Assembly (NCBI GenBank): GCA_902727985.1
Contig: CACVAY010000025.1
Location: 3,793-43,349 of the forward strand
Reading direction: 5' to 3'
Length of the DNA: 39,557 bases
DNA from: an uncultured Thiotrichaceae bacterium
Lineage (GTDB): Bacteria; Pseudomonadota; Gammaproteobacteria; Thiotrichales; Thiotrichaceae
In this document: positions 1-8,867 of the stretch, in pieces
How the letters are laid out: each line of letters starts with the position of its first letter
Position numbering within the stretch: the stretch's first letter is position 1
Program-made: the position numbers and the translations under genes
Notes under the pieces: generated by a model
What the model saw: the letters and a program-made list of their open reading frames with translations, nothing else
What the model was told of the DNA's origin: nothing
Database searches by the model: none

Positions 1-1
1 C

Positions 2-451
2 AAAGTCTTCGAGATCGTTGCGATGGGTAAAGTCGCCGAAAGCGCTGAACAAGCCAAAGAATACGGATTCCTCCGTGAATCTGATCATGTGGTAATGAAC
101 AAGCACGAAGTCTTACATGCAGCCATAGAACAGGTAAAAGCACTAGATGCTTTGAACTACCGCCCTCCGGTTAAACAGACCATCAAAGCTGGTGGACGAG
201 CTGCTATTGCTAACTTCAAAGGCGCGATGACAAATATGCATGCAGGCAATTACATCTCCGATTACGACAGGGTAATCGGAGAACATGTGGCAAATGCCTT
301 ATGCGGCGGACCGATAGATGCTGGAACTGAAGTTGATGAAGAATGGTTCCTGCGCTATGAACGAGAAGGATTCCGTACCTTGTTGAAGAACCTGAAAACC
401 CATGCTCGCATTAAACACATGCTAGATACTGGCAAACCGTTGAGGAACTAA
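2..451 (+). CDS. 3-hydroxyacyl-CoA dehydrogenase / enoyl-CoA hydratase (FadN-type), C-terminal part
   Basis: Only the last ~150 codons are present; the frame is open to the left edge, so the start lies outside the window. The segment resembles the end of the crotonase domain that closes FadN-type proteins, which combine an NAD-dependent 3-hydroxyacyl-CoA dehydrogenase with a C-terminal enoyl-CoA hydratase region (about 715-790 residues in full). Recognisable stretches are AKEYGFLRESDHVVMN and the closing block with EEWFLRYEREGF. The role would be hydration and oxidation of acyl-CoA in fatty-acid beta-oxidation. The thiolase that completes the cycle starts 2 bases after the stop, so the two form an operon. 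This assignment rests on remembered family pattern plus the thiolase neighbour. Confidence 0.85.
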   Translation, partial: KVFEIVAMGKVAESAEQAKEYGFLRESDHVVMNKHEVLHAAIEQVKALDALNYRPPVKQTIKAGGRAAIANFKGAMTNMHAGNYISDYDRVIGEHVANALCGGPIDAGTEVDEEWFLRYEREGFRTLLKNLKTHARIKHMLDTGKPLRN

Positions 452-453
452 TC

Positions 454-1638
454 ATGATAGAACAAGCTTATATTGTAGCGGCTCAACGTACTCCGGTGGG
501 TAAAGCGCCTCGCGGAGTTTTCAGTAGAACTCGCCCGGATGATCTTTTAACACATGTGTTACGGGGTGTGGTGAATGACTGCGGCGGACTAAAAGGTGAA
601 TCAGTCGATGATGTGATTATTGGCTGTGCAATGCCAGAAGCTGAGCAAGGATTAAATGTAGCGCGTATTGCCAGCTTGATGGCTGATTTACCAGAAAGCG
701 TACCAGGTTTTACGGTAAACCGTTTTTGTGCATCCGGTTTACAAAGCATAGCCAGCGCAGCTGACAGAATTCGTTTAGGTGAAGCTGACATCATGATTGC
801 TGGCGGCGTCGAAAGTATGAGCATGGTGCCAATGATGGGTAATAAAATGGCCATGAACCCTGATATTTTTAAAGATGAAAATATCGCGATAGCATATGGC
901 ATGGGCATCACCGCTGAGAATGTCGCTAAACGTTGGAAAATCACCCGTGACGATCAAGATATGTTCGCGCTTCGCAGTCACCAACATGCATTTGATGCCA
1001 TACACGCTGGAAACTTTTCAGCAGAAACCCTTCCCTATGAAGTACATCAGCATTTGCCACAAAATGATGGAACTATCCAACTCAGTTCTCGCATCATCAA
1101 ACATGATGAAGGACCTCGAGCAAATAGTAGTTTGGAAGCTTTAGCCAAACTGCGTCCTGCTTTTGATGCTAAGGGTAGTGTTACCGCAGGCAATAGCTCA
1201 CAAATGAGTGATGGTGCGGCGGCGGTGGTTCTCATGAGTGAATCTAAAATGAAAGCCTTAAACCTTGAGCCACTTGCACGTTTTGTAGGATTCAATGTTG
1301 CGGGAGTCCCACCGGAAATTATGGGGATAGGTCCTAAAGAAGCTATTCCAAAACTCATGCAACAAACGGGGGTAAATCTCAATGACGTTGATTGGATCGA
1401 ACTTAATGAAGCATTCGCAGCCCAGGCTTTAGCTGTCATGCACGAGCTTGAACTTGATCCCCAAAAAGTTAACCCGCTTGGCGGAGCTATTGCTCTTGGG
1501 CATCCACTTGGGGCAACAGGAGCAATCCGCACCGCTACCTTAGTGCATGGTTTACAACGGACACAACAACGCTACGGCATAGTAACAATGTGTATTGGTA
1601 CAGGGATGGGAGCAGCTGGCTTATTCGAAAGGTGTTAA
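454..1638 (+). CDS. fadA-like: acetyl-CoA C-acyltransferase (3-ketoacyl-CoA thiolase)
   Basis: Degradative thiolase of 394 residues, the usual family length. It cleaves 3-ketoacyl-CoA with CoA to release acetyl-CoA. All catalytic motifs are visible: acyl-accepting Cys92 in NRFCASGLQS, the NEAFAAQ loop near residue 318, His350 in ALGHPLGATGA and the C-terminal base Cys380 in CIGTGMGAAG. The ATG is preceded by GAGGA inside the end of the upstream FadN-type gene, and the two genes are 2 bases apart, so they are co-transcribed and probably translationally coupled. The gene belongs with the FadN-partner thiolases rather than E. coli FadBA, whose gene order and fusion architecture differ. The specific fad symbol is uncertain. 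Confidence 0.93.
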   Translation: MIEQAYIVAAQRTPVGKAPRGVFSRTRPDDLLTHVLRGVVNDCGGLKGESVDDVIIGCAMPEAEQGLNVARIASLMADLPESVPGFTVNRFCASGLQSIASAADRIRLGEADIMIAGGVESMSMVPMMGNKMAMNPDIFKDENIAIAYGMGITAENVAKRWKITRDDQDMFALRSHQHAFDAIHAGNFSAETLPYEVHQHLPQNDGTIQLSSRIIKHDEGPRANSSLEALAKLRPAFDAKGSVTAGNSSQMSDGAAAVVLMSESKMKALNLEPLARFVGFNVAGVPPEIMGIGPKEAIPKLMQQTGVNLNDVDWIELNEAFAAQALAVMHELELDPQKVNPLGGAIALGHPLGATGAIRTATLVHGLQRTQQRYGIVTMCIGTGMGAAGLFERC

Positions 1639-1737
1639 ATCTTTATTCACATATTCTACCATTATTGTTTATGGTAATTGATTTCAACCCCCCACGAGTG
1701 GTACTTTGACCGCAATTCCCACAATAAAGGCCGTACT

Positions 1738-2028
1738 ATGAATTTCCTTGCATTATTTGCGTTGTTGATCACCTTTATAGGTGCTGGACTTACACTTTTA
1801 ACGGGAGTGAATCTTTTATCCGGCCCATTAGAGGGACGCGCCTGTCAAACAGATTGTGTGCAACTATACTACTATGCAGGAATGGTAGCGGCAATCACTG
1901 GCTTAATCCTCAGCCTTCTTTCTTTTCGCAAAATACAAGGCCGAGCAATTAGCATTGCCGCTTTTCTGATGGCAGCCGCTTTATGCTCTGTTTTCGGCGT
2001 GTTGTTTATCGCAGGTAACTTTTTCTAA
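1738..2028 (+). CDS. small three-helix membrane protein, unknown function
   Basis: A protein of 96 residues with three predicted membrane segments (about 4-24, 45-63 and 69-93). Between helices 1 and 2 is a loop with two cysteines (C36 and C40 in RACQTDCVQ) that could form a disulfide if periplasmic. The start was set at the ATG preceded by AAAGG at good spacing. An upstream in-frame TTG would add 20 residues of hydrophilic, non-signal sequence and is less likely. I do not recognise a named family. It lies downstream of the thiolase with a 99-base gap and is convergent with selO. Confidence 0.6.
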   Translation: MNFLALFALLITFIGAGLTLLTGVNLLSGPLEGRACQTDCVQLYYYAGMVAAITGLILSLLSFRKIQGRAISIAAFLMAAALCSVFGVLFIAGNFF

Positions 2029-2107
2029 ACAACGATTTTATCTTGCTGCGTATTTAATTTCACATACAAGATATGCTGATTATGTAAGGTATTCTTTATC
2101 TCATATC

Positions 2108-3592
2108 CTAAGTACCACAAAAAGTCTGAAGAACTTCTTCCTCAGGTTCAGGTGGTAACATATAGCTTTCCTTACCACTCTGAAAGTTGAAAGGGGTTTG
2201 TAATACATCATACAGCTCGTGGAATACGCTGAAATCGTCGTGATCTTCTGCTGCCCTAATTGCTGCTTCGATTTGGTGGTTACGTGGAATGTATATAGGG
2301 TTCATTGCTTGCATAGCAGCTTTGCGCTCCTCATCCCTGCTGTTTTCTCTGGTTAAGCGTTCACGCCACTTTATTGCCCAAGCATCAAACGCTTCAGGCT
2401 TCGTAAATAAGTCTCGTATGGCCTTATTGCTTTCGGTGCTTGCCAATTCAAGCTGGGACAAATAATGGAAAGTCAAAGTGAAATCCGCTTTGTTGTCTGC
2501 CATGCACTGAAGCAATTCGTTGATCAGCCCTCTATCCCCTTCCTCAGGTTTAGTAAGTCCAATTTTACTGCGCATTCCTTCTAGCCAATAGACTTCGTAC
2601 TGAGTCTGAAAACCTTTGAGAATTTCTTCGGCAATCGACACAGCTTGTTCGCTATCCTTATGTAGTAAAGGCAAGAAAGTTTCCGCAAGGCGTATTAAAT
2701 TCCACTGCCCCATAATCGGCTGATTACTGTAAGCATAACGACCATTGCGATCAATCGAGCTATACACACGGTTAAAATCAAACTCATCCATAAATGCACA
2801 GGGTCCATAGTCAATGGTTTCGCCTGCAATCGACATATTATCGGTATTCATAACACCATGAATAAAACCAAACTGCATCCACTTCGCAATAAGTGTGGCT
2901 TGACGTTCAGCCACGGCCTCAAGCAACGCTAAGTAAGGGTTCTCAGCATTTGTAACCTCTGGATAATTACGTGCAATCACAGAGTCAGCCAGTTGTTTCA
3001 CAGCGTCTTTATTATCTCTTATCGCAAAATATTGAAACGTCCCGACCCTCACAAAACCCGTTGCAATACGCGTTATAACCGCCCCTGGTAAGATACGATC
3101 TCGCACTACCTCTTCACCCGTGGTTACCGCAGCAAGGGCTCGGGTGGTGGGTACACCAAGCTTTACCATGGCCTCGCTAAGCAAATATTCTCGCATGATA
3201 GGGCCGATTGCCGCTCTACCATCACCGCCTCTTGAAAATGGGGTTCGACCCGCTCCTTTTAACTGAATGTCGTAACGTATTCCTTCAGGACTCACAACTT
3301 CACCCAGCAATATGGCACGACCATCACCCAACTGTGGTACAAGATTACCAAACTGATGGCCTGCATAGGCCAAGGCAATGGGGTCAGCACCTTCGGGGAT
3401 ATAATTTCCTCCATACGTATCAATGGCATCACTGCTTTTCAAAGCATCAATATCTAATCCCAGTTCTGTAGCAAACTCTTCATTTAGTTTGATCAAATCA
3501 GGCTTTTTAACTGGTGTCGGATTTACCCGCTCATAAAACGCATCTGGCATCTTTGTTTGGGTATTATCAAAGGAAAAAAGAGGAGTATTCAC
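2108..3592 (-). CDS. selO: SelO (YdiU/UPF0061) protein adenylyltransferase
   Basis: SelO is a pseudokinase-fold enzyme that binds ATP in a flipped orientation and transfers AMP to Ser/Thr/Tyr of target proteins; it is linked to redox and oxidative-stress responses. Diagnostic blocks are YAGHQFGNLVPQLGDGRA (about 76-93), LKGAGRTPFSRGGDGRA (about 111-127, with candidate nucleotide-binding Lys112), LLSEAM with Glu140, HGVMNTDN with Asp251/Asn252 and DYGP with metal-ligand Asp261. The protein ends in TFCGT: Cys492 is the third residue from the end, where eukaryotic SelO carries selenocysteine. At 494 residues it is full length. The start ATG follows a GGTTATACTG leader without a strong ribosome site. 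It is monocistronic and convergent with the small membrane protein. Confidence 0.96.
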   Translation of the reverse strand: MNTPLFSFDNTQTKMPDAFYERVNPTPVKKPDLIKLNEEFATELGLDIDALKSSDAIDTYGGNYIPEGADPIALAYAGHQFGNLVPQLGDGRAILLGEVVSPEGIRYDIQLKGAGRTPFSRGGDGRAAIGPIMREYLLSEAMVKLGVPTTRALAAVTTGEEVVRDRILPGAVITRIATGFVRVGTFQYFAIRDNKDAVKQLADSVIARNYPEVTNAENPYLALLEAVAERQATLIAKWMQFGFIHGVMNTDNMSIAGETIDYGPCAFMDEFDFNRVYSSIDRNGRYAYSNQPIMGQWNLIRLAETFLPLLHKDSEQAVSIAEEILKGFQTQYEVYWLEGMRSKIGLTKPEEGDRGLINELLQCMADNKADFTLTFHYLSQLELASTESNKAIRDLFTKPEAFDAWAIKWRERLTRENSRDEERKAAMQAMNPIYIPRNHQIEAAIRAAEDHDDFSVFHELYDVLQTPFNFQSGKESYMLPPEPEEEVLQTFCGT

Positions 3593-3836
3593 AGTATAAC
3601 CTTATGCAATGAAATGAGCGTTGAGTATAACGGCAGATTGCCTTAGATGCTTGTTAGCTTGGAATTCGTAGGGGCAGCTTTTCACAGAAGCAGAATAGAA
3701 TTTATATGCACAAACTGATCAAAAATTGACAAACATCCAAGAACGAAAAAAGATTTGTCATAAAATAACCTTGGGCTAGGAACCTTTTACAAAAATCTTC
3801 ATCCAATAATCACTTATAAAAACTAAGGGCAGTAAA

Positions 3837-4424
3837 ATGTTTAACAAAAAAATCTCGCTTTATCTTGCATCAGCATTACTTCCAACCATCTTCGTATTAC
3901 CTACACATGCATCTCAGCTTGACTTCGCATTGAGTGAAGAAGCCGCCGCACTAGAAGCATATGTTGATACTAATGCTTTAAGTGCGGGTCGCGCACAGAT
4001 GAGTGTCGGTGGTATTTACAATGAAGACGATGATATTGCAGGATTTGTTGGGTTTTCCTCGAGTGGCTCAGGCAATTATACGACTAATAACCCTTACACA
4101 TTTGGCGTAGGTGTTCGTGGTTACTATGCTGCTCTTGAGGATCTCGATAAAGACGTAGGCGCAATTGCACTAGGTGTAAACGGTAAGATGCGCTTTAACG
4201 CTGTTTTCCCTTTAGCCGTAACAGGCGAACTTTATTACGCACCTAAAATCACCACCTTTGATGATGGGGATGATTTGTTAGACACTCGCATTCGTCTTGA
4301 AACCGACGTATCACCCAATGCCCGTGCCTTTATCGGTTATCGCATATTACAAGCTGAGTTGAAATCAGGCGGTGATTATGAGATTGATGATCAGGTGCAA
4401 CTCGGTATTAACTTCGACTTCTAA
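3837..4424 (+). CDS. YfaZ-family outer membrane beta-barrel protein
   Basis: A protein of 195 residues. A signal peptide (about 1-26, cleavage near THA-S) precedes a string of alternating amphipathic beta strands. It ends in the aromatic-terminated strand QLGINFDF, typical of outer-membrane barrels recognised by the BAM complex. The motif order (GGIYNEDDDIAG, GVGVRGYYA, ARAFIGYRI) matches my memory of the YfaZ family, small barrels of unknown physiological role. GGGCAG lies upstream of the ATG. It is followed by a strong hairpin that may protect or end the transcript, and appears monocistronic. Confidence 0.8.
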   Translation: MFNKKISLYLASALLPTIFVLPTHASQLDFALSEEAAALEAYVDTNALSAGRAQMSVGGIYNEDDDIAGFVGFSSSGSGNYTTNNPYTFGVGVRGYYAALEDLDKDVGAIALGVNGKMRFNAVFPLAVTGELYYAPKITTFDDGDDLLDTRIRLETDVSPNARAFIGYRILQAELKSGGDYEIDDQVQLGINFDF

Positions 4425-4450
4425 GACCCTGGTAAAGATACAATACTAAA

Positions 4451-4487
4451 GCTAATAGTCATGTGCATGAGCAACATGGCTATTGGC
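4451..4487 (+). terminator. long stem-loop after the YfaZ gene
   Basis: Arms at 4451-4464 and 4474-4487 pair over 14 positions, with two G-U wobbles and a 9-base loop. It begins 26 bases after the YfaZ-like stop codon. No run of T follows, so it is a poor intrinsic terminator and may instead be a 3' mRNA-stabilising or attenuating structure. The pairing is seen directly; the function is inferred. Confidence 0.4.
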
Positions 4488-4714
4488 AACTATCCCCCTC
4501 CTCTTTGTTTAAAACTCACTTTTTTGCGATTAATATGGCAAACCCTCTATTGTCTGAAACAGATACCCAACAAGCTTAAATATATTGCAATGACTTGTGT
4601 TGCTGCTTATTTGCCCTTGAAAAACTATTTCAATAAGAAGTACTGCGATTTTATATCTATACTCAGTAAGGCTGCAGGGGGAATTAAATTAAACCAAACT
4701 ATTAGGAGTTGTGA

Positions 4715-5182
4715 ATGAACAAGTTGACTATTTTTACCTTGTCTATTGCTAGCGCACTGTTTACTGTCAATGCTTATGCAGAGGATGTCAGCAAGAAGAA
4801 TGATGATGCTATGGCCGCGTTAATTTCAAAGGCACCTGAAGATGCTAAGGCCTACTTTATTGACCCCGTGGATGGTGCCGAAGTTGAAAAGAACTTTACT
4901 GTTAGGTTCGGATTATCAGGGATGGGCGTCTCGCCAGCAGGACTGGAAAAAGATAAAACAGGGCATCACCACCTATTGATTAACCTTGAGGAAATGCCAG
5001 ATTTATCTAAACCATTACCTGCCAATGATAATCTCAAGCACTTCGGTGGTGGACAAACTGAAGTCGAACTTACACTGGAACCTGGCACTCATACTTTGCA
5101 ATTATTACTGGGGAATCACTTACACATTCCACATGACAAACCCGTTATGTCTGAAAAAATAACTATTACAGTGAAAGAGTAA
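4715..5182 (+). CDS. DUF4399 periplasmic protein
   Basis: A protein of 155 residues with a clean signal peptide (about 1-22, cleavage after AYA), so it is exported to the periplasm. The mature part carries the conserved DUF4399 blocks: YFIDPVDGAEV, the histidine-rich GHHHLLINL (about 88-96), HFGGGQTEVELTL and LLGNHLHIPHDKPVMSEK. The conserved histidines suggest metal (possibly copper) binding, but no member function is firmly known to me. AGGAG lies 8-10 bases before the ATG. It is convergent with sbcB, with a short imperfect terminator-like hairpin between them (arms 5211-5218 and 5234-5241, no T-run). Confidence 0.8.
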   Translation: MNKLTIFTLSIASALFTVNAYAEDVSKKNDDAMAALISKAPEDAKAYFIDPVDGAEVEKNFTVRFGLSGMGVSPAGLEKDKTGHHHLLINLEEMPDLSKPLPANDNLKHFGGGQTEVELTLEPGTHTLQLLLGNHLHIPHDKPVMSEKITITVKE

Positions 5183-5255
5183 ACATAGGCGATTACTAAT
5201 AAAATGCTGACATATCCTCGCTCTTAAAAAACAAGGATATGCCTTAGCGGTGTAC

Positions 5256-6695
5256 TTATCGCTGTAGCCATTGTACTAACTGCATAAGGATCTTTTGCTC
5301 GGTTTCCGACAATTCTTGCGACGCTAACTGCTCCAGTTCATCCTGATACTCAGCAGCGGTGATCGTACTTCCGTACTCACCATCCAAAACACGCGCCTGA
5401 CAATAGCCTTGCCACTTCATGATCGCTTGTTGGTCTAATAATTCAGGCCAGTTACGGGCAATAAAACGGGGATAAATAGCCTGTAGACGTTGGTCATCAA
5501 AATTAGGCCTCCAACTGGCTAATTGCTCTGGCTTCTTCTTAAGCAAAGTATTGCACAGTTTTCTGTCATTATTACTGATGAAACCAGAATATAAGGCAGA
5601 CTCCATATCCTCTGAGTCATCACTGAACTGCCTAGTCTGATATAAAGCCATTAGCTTGTCGCGAAGGTCAGCGTCATTGAGAATTTCTTGGCGATGTTGT
5701 TCACATTGAGCCAAATCGACTTCCCAATGTTCTGCCATTTCAGAACTGAGTGTTTTCATTGGCGCTAACGCTGGAGATTTATTGAGATGAACGCCCTTGA
5801 GTCCTACTCGCTCAGTCCCTTCAGGCAGATCAGCCTTTTTACTAAAGAGATTTTCACTCAATGCTTCCACAGACATTTCGAGCATTGCCTTGGGAGATTT
5901 TCGCAAATCATAAACAATGATTTCGTTTTTATTCGTCGGATGTTGAAGTACTGGAATCACAGGAGAAAGACAACCCTGTGTTGAAGGGTACATACCACTA
6001 ATGTGCAGTAGCATTTCGGGGTTAGTTACACTTAACAAGCGCCCTGCTTCAACTTTACTACGAAGTTTGAAATAGAAATCAAATAAACGCGGATTAGTTT
6101 GCTTCACCAACCGCGCCATTGCGATCGTCGCTCGCACATCAGATAAAGCATCATGAGCCCCATCGTGAGCAATATTGTTTGCAGCGGTGAGTTTTTCCAG
6201 GCGGAATGTGGTTTTTCCCTTTTCATCTTTAGGCCAATGAATCCCTTCAGGTCGCAAGGCATGAGCCATACGCAGCAAATCCATCACATCCCATCGTGAA
6301 TTACCGTTTTGCCATTCTCTCGCATAAGGATCCATGAAGTTACGAAAGAATCCATGACGCGTTACTTCATCATCAAAACGGATGCTGTTATAGCCCACCC
6401 CACATGTGTTTGGTTGCATAAACGCATCATTGATGGTGCGATAAAAATCAAATTCAGAGAGACCTTGTGCTTGCGCTTTTTGCGGTGTAATCCGTGTAAT
6501 AAGGCATGCTTGAGGATGTGGTAAATAATCATCACTCGGTTTGCAATAGAGATTCATCGGCTCCCCAATCTCTTCCAAATCTAGGTTGGTGCGAATTCCA
6601 GCAAATTGCGAAGCGCGATCACGACGTGGGTTTATCCCCCAGGTTTCATAATCATGCCAAAGAAAGGTAGCTTCATTTTGTGCGGTTACTGCCAT
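5256..6695 (-). CDS. sbcB: exodeoxyribonuclease I
   Basis: Exonuclease I degrades single-stranded DNA 3' to 5' and acts in mismatch repair and recombination, binding the SSB C-terminus. It is a DEDDh enzyme, and all acidic/histidine residues sit at exactly the E. coli numbers: Asp15 and Glu17 in HDYETWG, Asp108 in GYNSIRFDDE, and His181 and Asp186 in HDALSDVRAT. The exonuclease, SH3-like and C-terminal helical regions are all present over 479 residues (E. coli 475). It is transcribed alone and divergently from the SPOR gene, with a 188-base intergenic region between them. Confidence 0.97.
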   Translation of the reverse strand: MAVTAQNEATFLWHDYETWGINPRRDRASQFAGIRTNLDLEEIGEPMNLYCKPSDDYLPHPQACLITRITPQKAQAQGLSEFDFYRTINDAFMQPNTCGVGYNSIRFDDEVTRHGFFRNFMDPYAREWQNGNSRWDVMDLLRMAHALRPEGIHWPKDEKGKTTFRLEKLTAANNIAHDGAHDALSDVRATIAMARLVKQTNPRLFDFYFKLRSKVEAGRLLSVTNPEMLLHISGMYPSTQGCLSPVIPVLQHPTNKNEIIVYDLRKSPKAMLEMSVEALSENLFSKKADLPEGTERVGLKGVHLNKSPALAPMKTLSSEMAEHWEVDLAQCEQHRQEILNDADLRDKLMALYQTRQFSDDSEDMESALYSGFISNNDRKLCNTLLKKKPEQLASWRPNFDDQRLQAIYPRFIARNWPELLDQQAIMKWQGYCQARVLDGEYGSTITAAEYQDELEQLASQELSETEQKILMQLVQWLQR

Positions 6696-6883
6696 AGGAA
6701 TTTACGACTCAGTCAGTTCTACATGGCGCTAAATAATACCTGATTCTCTTAGTGAAACCAGTTTTTAGAGAAATACCAAAGAATTGACTGTAATAAAGTG
6801 AGTTATACTACTAATATATGGTATGTATTATTAAAGTATCATTAGTTGCATACAATATAGTCACGAACAGCTAAGAGGTAGAC

Positions 6884-7321
6884 ATGAGATTATTTGCCAA
6901 CCAGAAAGGGTTTTTAAACATTACCACGCTAGCGCTATTGGGTCTTGTTATGGCTGGTATGGGGTTTCTCTATTACAAAGGATACCGACTGGATATAAAA
7001 ACACACTCTGGGGTTGGCCCCGTTTCTTCTAATCAAAATAACAGCACTGGAAGAAATAATGGGGATCAACAGAATGGGCTTTTTTACACCGTACAAGTCT
7101 CCGTCACCCCGGTAGAATCAAATGCAATAAATATTGTGAATAATCTTCAATCGGATGGATATGATGCCTATTACGACACCTATAGTTCTGATCAAGGTCG
7201 TGTGTACAAAGTCCGACTTGGACAATACGCGGATCAACAATCAGCTTCTGCCGTAAAATCACAGGTGCGTCGCCGCTATGATCAATTCAAAGATAGTTTT
7301 GTAAAAACCATTACTGAGTAA
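6884..7321 (+). CDS. membrane-anchored SPOR-domain protein
   Basis: A protein of 145 residues. An N-terminal membrane anchor (about 13-31) is followed by a low-complexity Asn/Gly/Ser linker (about 42-65) and a SPOR domain (about 66-143: FYTVQVSV, repeated around VYKVRLGQYADQQSA). SPOR domains bind denuded peptidoglycan glycan strands at division sites, so a cell-wall or division role is likely. It is not FtsN: it is too short and lacks FtsN's essential periplasmic helices. AGAGGT lies 6-8 bases before the ATG. It is convergent with the DUF4124 gene, with 13 bases between the stops. Confidence 0.85.
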   Translation: MRLFANQKGFLNITTLALLGLVMAGMGFLYYKGYRLDIKTHSGVGPVSSNQNNSTGRNNGDQQNGLFYTVQVSVTPVESNAINIVNNLQSDGYDAYYDTYSSDQGRVYKVRLGQYADQQSASAVKSQVRRRYDQFKDSFVKTITE

Positions 7322-7334
7322 AATAATACGACGT

Positions 7335-8039
7335 TTACTTTGACTGAGTTTGACAAGGGCAATGACATTCTTGAGTTCGGCTATTAAAAACTTTATCACT
7401 ATTCGAGCCAATCAAACTACCGAGTTCAGAGACTGTACCCTCTGCTTTCTTCCTTCTAAACTTGATTAAAGACCGATCCATGTTAACACGGGTTTCAGTT
7501 TGTTCCTGCTGATTCGTTTCTATCGCTTTCGTATGTTCCAGAAGATTATGTTTGGTCTCTCGAATATGTGAGATAAGGCTCTGTTTAACACTCTCATTTT
7601 CAGTCTTCATCAACTTATTCTGTAAATCATTGATATCACTTTTCATACGTTTTTTATTCGATTGTAGTAAACGAATATTTGTACCAATCATTTTTATACG
7701 GTCTTGGAAATGTTGCTTCAGATCTTCTTCAGAAGAAAACATATGGACAAGCAACTCATCCCGCAATGCTGCCTCTTTAACTTTCTTTTCAGCTTTATCT
7801 TCTTTTTTAGTTAAATTCTTCTTTCGCTCAGTCTGGGAAGCTACTTGTTTAACGACCACCCCCTGCTTGGCATTAATTTCTGAATGCCCACCCTGTGAGG
7901 CAGAAGGTGGTATGCTTTGCGAGTAGTGTATTTTGCCATCTTCATCGACCCAACGATAGGTCTTTGCTGACAAACTTGCACTACCTGTTACGGCGCTAAA
8001 AACAAGCAGTATTAATAGGATGTAATGGCTTTTTATCAT
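7335..8039 (-). CDS. DUF4124-domain exported coiled-coil protein
   Basis: The start is set at the Met that begins a signal peptide (MIKSHYILLILLVFSAVTG, cleavage near SLSA-K), giving 234 residues. A start 36 bases further upstream is also open but adds a non-signal leader. The mature protein opens with the DUF4124 motif KTYRWVDEDGKIHYSQSIPP, common in gammaproteobacterial envelope proteins. It continues into a long Lys/Glu-rich stretch with heptad-like spacing (about 85-190) that should be coiled coil. The C-terminus is cysteine-rich (ECHCPC). Function is unknown. Its start codon overlaps that of the divergent TauE gene. Confidence 0.7.
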   Translation of the reverse strand: MIKSHYILLILLVFSAVTGSASLSAKTYRWVDEDGKIHYSQSIPPSASQGGHSEINAKQGVVVKQVASQTERKKNLTKKEDKAEKKVKEAALRDELLVHMFSSEEDLKQHFQDRIKMIGTNIRLLQSNKKRMKSDINDLQNKLMKTENESVKQSLISHIRETKHNLLEHTKAIETNQQEQTETRVNMDRSLIKFRRKKAEGTVSELGSLIGSNSDKVFNSRTQECHCPCQTQSK

Positions 8040-8784
8040 GTTAGAACAATGTATAATTTTTGTTATTTCGCTCATTGCGAATATTTTTTCTGCCTTTTCT
8101 GGAGGTGGCGCTGGTTTGATTCAACTACCCGCTCTTATCTTCCTTGGTTTACCTTTCCCCATTGCTCTGGCAACACATAAAGTTGCAAGTGTGGCGCTGG
8201 GTGTTGGTGCAACTATTCGACATCTAAAAAACAATCAATTTCGAAAACATTATGTTGTTCTCATGCTGGCTTCAGGACTCCCTGGCGTTATTTTGGGAGC
8301 AAATATTATTTTACAAATCCCTAACGTTGTTGCTACAACAGCACTTGGTGTTATGACCATGGCTTTAGGTATTTATTCGTTTTTAAATGCTGATTTAGGA
8401 CAAACGGTCAAAAATCACAGTAAATCCAGAAGACAAATAGCCATTGGCTCTATTGGACTATTTTTAATAGGAATACTCAATGGTTCTCTGACATCTGGTA
8501 CTGGCTTGTTTGCAACACTATGGTTAATTATCTGGTTTGGTCTCGATTATAAGCTTGCCGTCGCTTATACATTAGTATTCGTTGGGCTTTTCTGGAACGG
8601 TGCTGGCGCTCTCACCCTGGGATTTATAGGTGAAATCCATTGGGCATGGCTTCCCGCTCTACTACTTGGGTCATTATTAGGTGGATACATAGGTGCTCAC
8701 TTATCCATTGTTAAAGGCAATCAAGCTATCAAACGCGTTTATGAAATTATTACTATTCTTGTCGGCTTGAAACTCATCTTCTGA
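8038..8784 (+). CDS. TauE/SafE-family sulfite/anion exporter
   Basis: A 248-residue integral membrane protein with about eight hydrophobic segments and the internal repeat typical of TauE/SafE (DUF81). The first half has FSGGGAGLIQLPALIFLG with ALATHKVASVALG; the second has GSLTSGTGLFATLW with LDYKLAVAYTL. Family members export sulfite, sulfoacetate or related organosulfur anions. The next gene is metY, a sulfur-assimilation enzyme, which supports a sulfur substrate but does not prove it. The first membrane helix begins immediately after the ATG, so this start is probably right. It overlaps the start codon of the opposing gene by two bases. No strong ribosome site is visible. Confidence 0.85.
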   Translation: MLEQCIIFVISLIANIFSAFSGGGAGLIQLPALIFLGLPFPIALATHKVASVALGVGATIRHLKNNQFRKHYVVLMLASGLPGVILGANIILQIPNVVATTALGVMTMALGIYSFLNADLGQTVKNHSKSRRQIAIGSIGLFLIGILNGSLTSGTGLFATLWLIIWFGLDYKLAVAYTLVFVGLFWNGAGALTLGFIGEIHWAWLPALLLGSLLGGYIGAHLSIVKGNQAIKRVYEIITILVGLKLIF

Positions 8785-8786
8785 TA

Positions 8787-8812
8787 CACCTGTCATAGGT
8801 GCTTTACTTTTT
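8787..8812 (+). terminator. weak terminator-like hairpin after the TauE gene
   Basis: A 5-bp perfect stem (CACCT/AGGTG, 5-base loop) starts 3 bases after the stop codon and is followed by CTTTACTTTTT. The stem is short, so termination would be partial and metY could be read through. Confidence 0.35.
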
Positions 8813-8867
8813 AGTGGTCTTACACCCCCAAAGTTGATATAAATCACAAAACACATAAGGAGAAGTA

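Noticed and set aside
483-944. 153-codon minus-strand frame inside the thiolase gene
   Set aside because: It lies antisense to a fully conserved thiolase; composition and motifs match a shadow frame.
4461-4718. 85-codon plus-strand reading frame between the YfaZ-like gene and the DUF4399 gene
   Set aside because: It begins inside a strong 3' hairpin, has no ribosome site, overlaps the next gene's start and reads as random Cys/Leu/Lys-rich sequence.
6784-6809. Promoter candidate upstream of the SPOR gene (TTGACT and TATACT)
   Set aside because: The two boxes are only 14 bases apart, too short for a standard sigma-70 promoter; other pairings were weaker.
8785-8867. Possible SAM riboswitch ahead of metY
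   Set aside because: The leader is only 83 bases and lacks the multi-helix layout; only a 5-bp terminator-like hairpin is visible.
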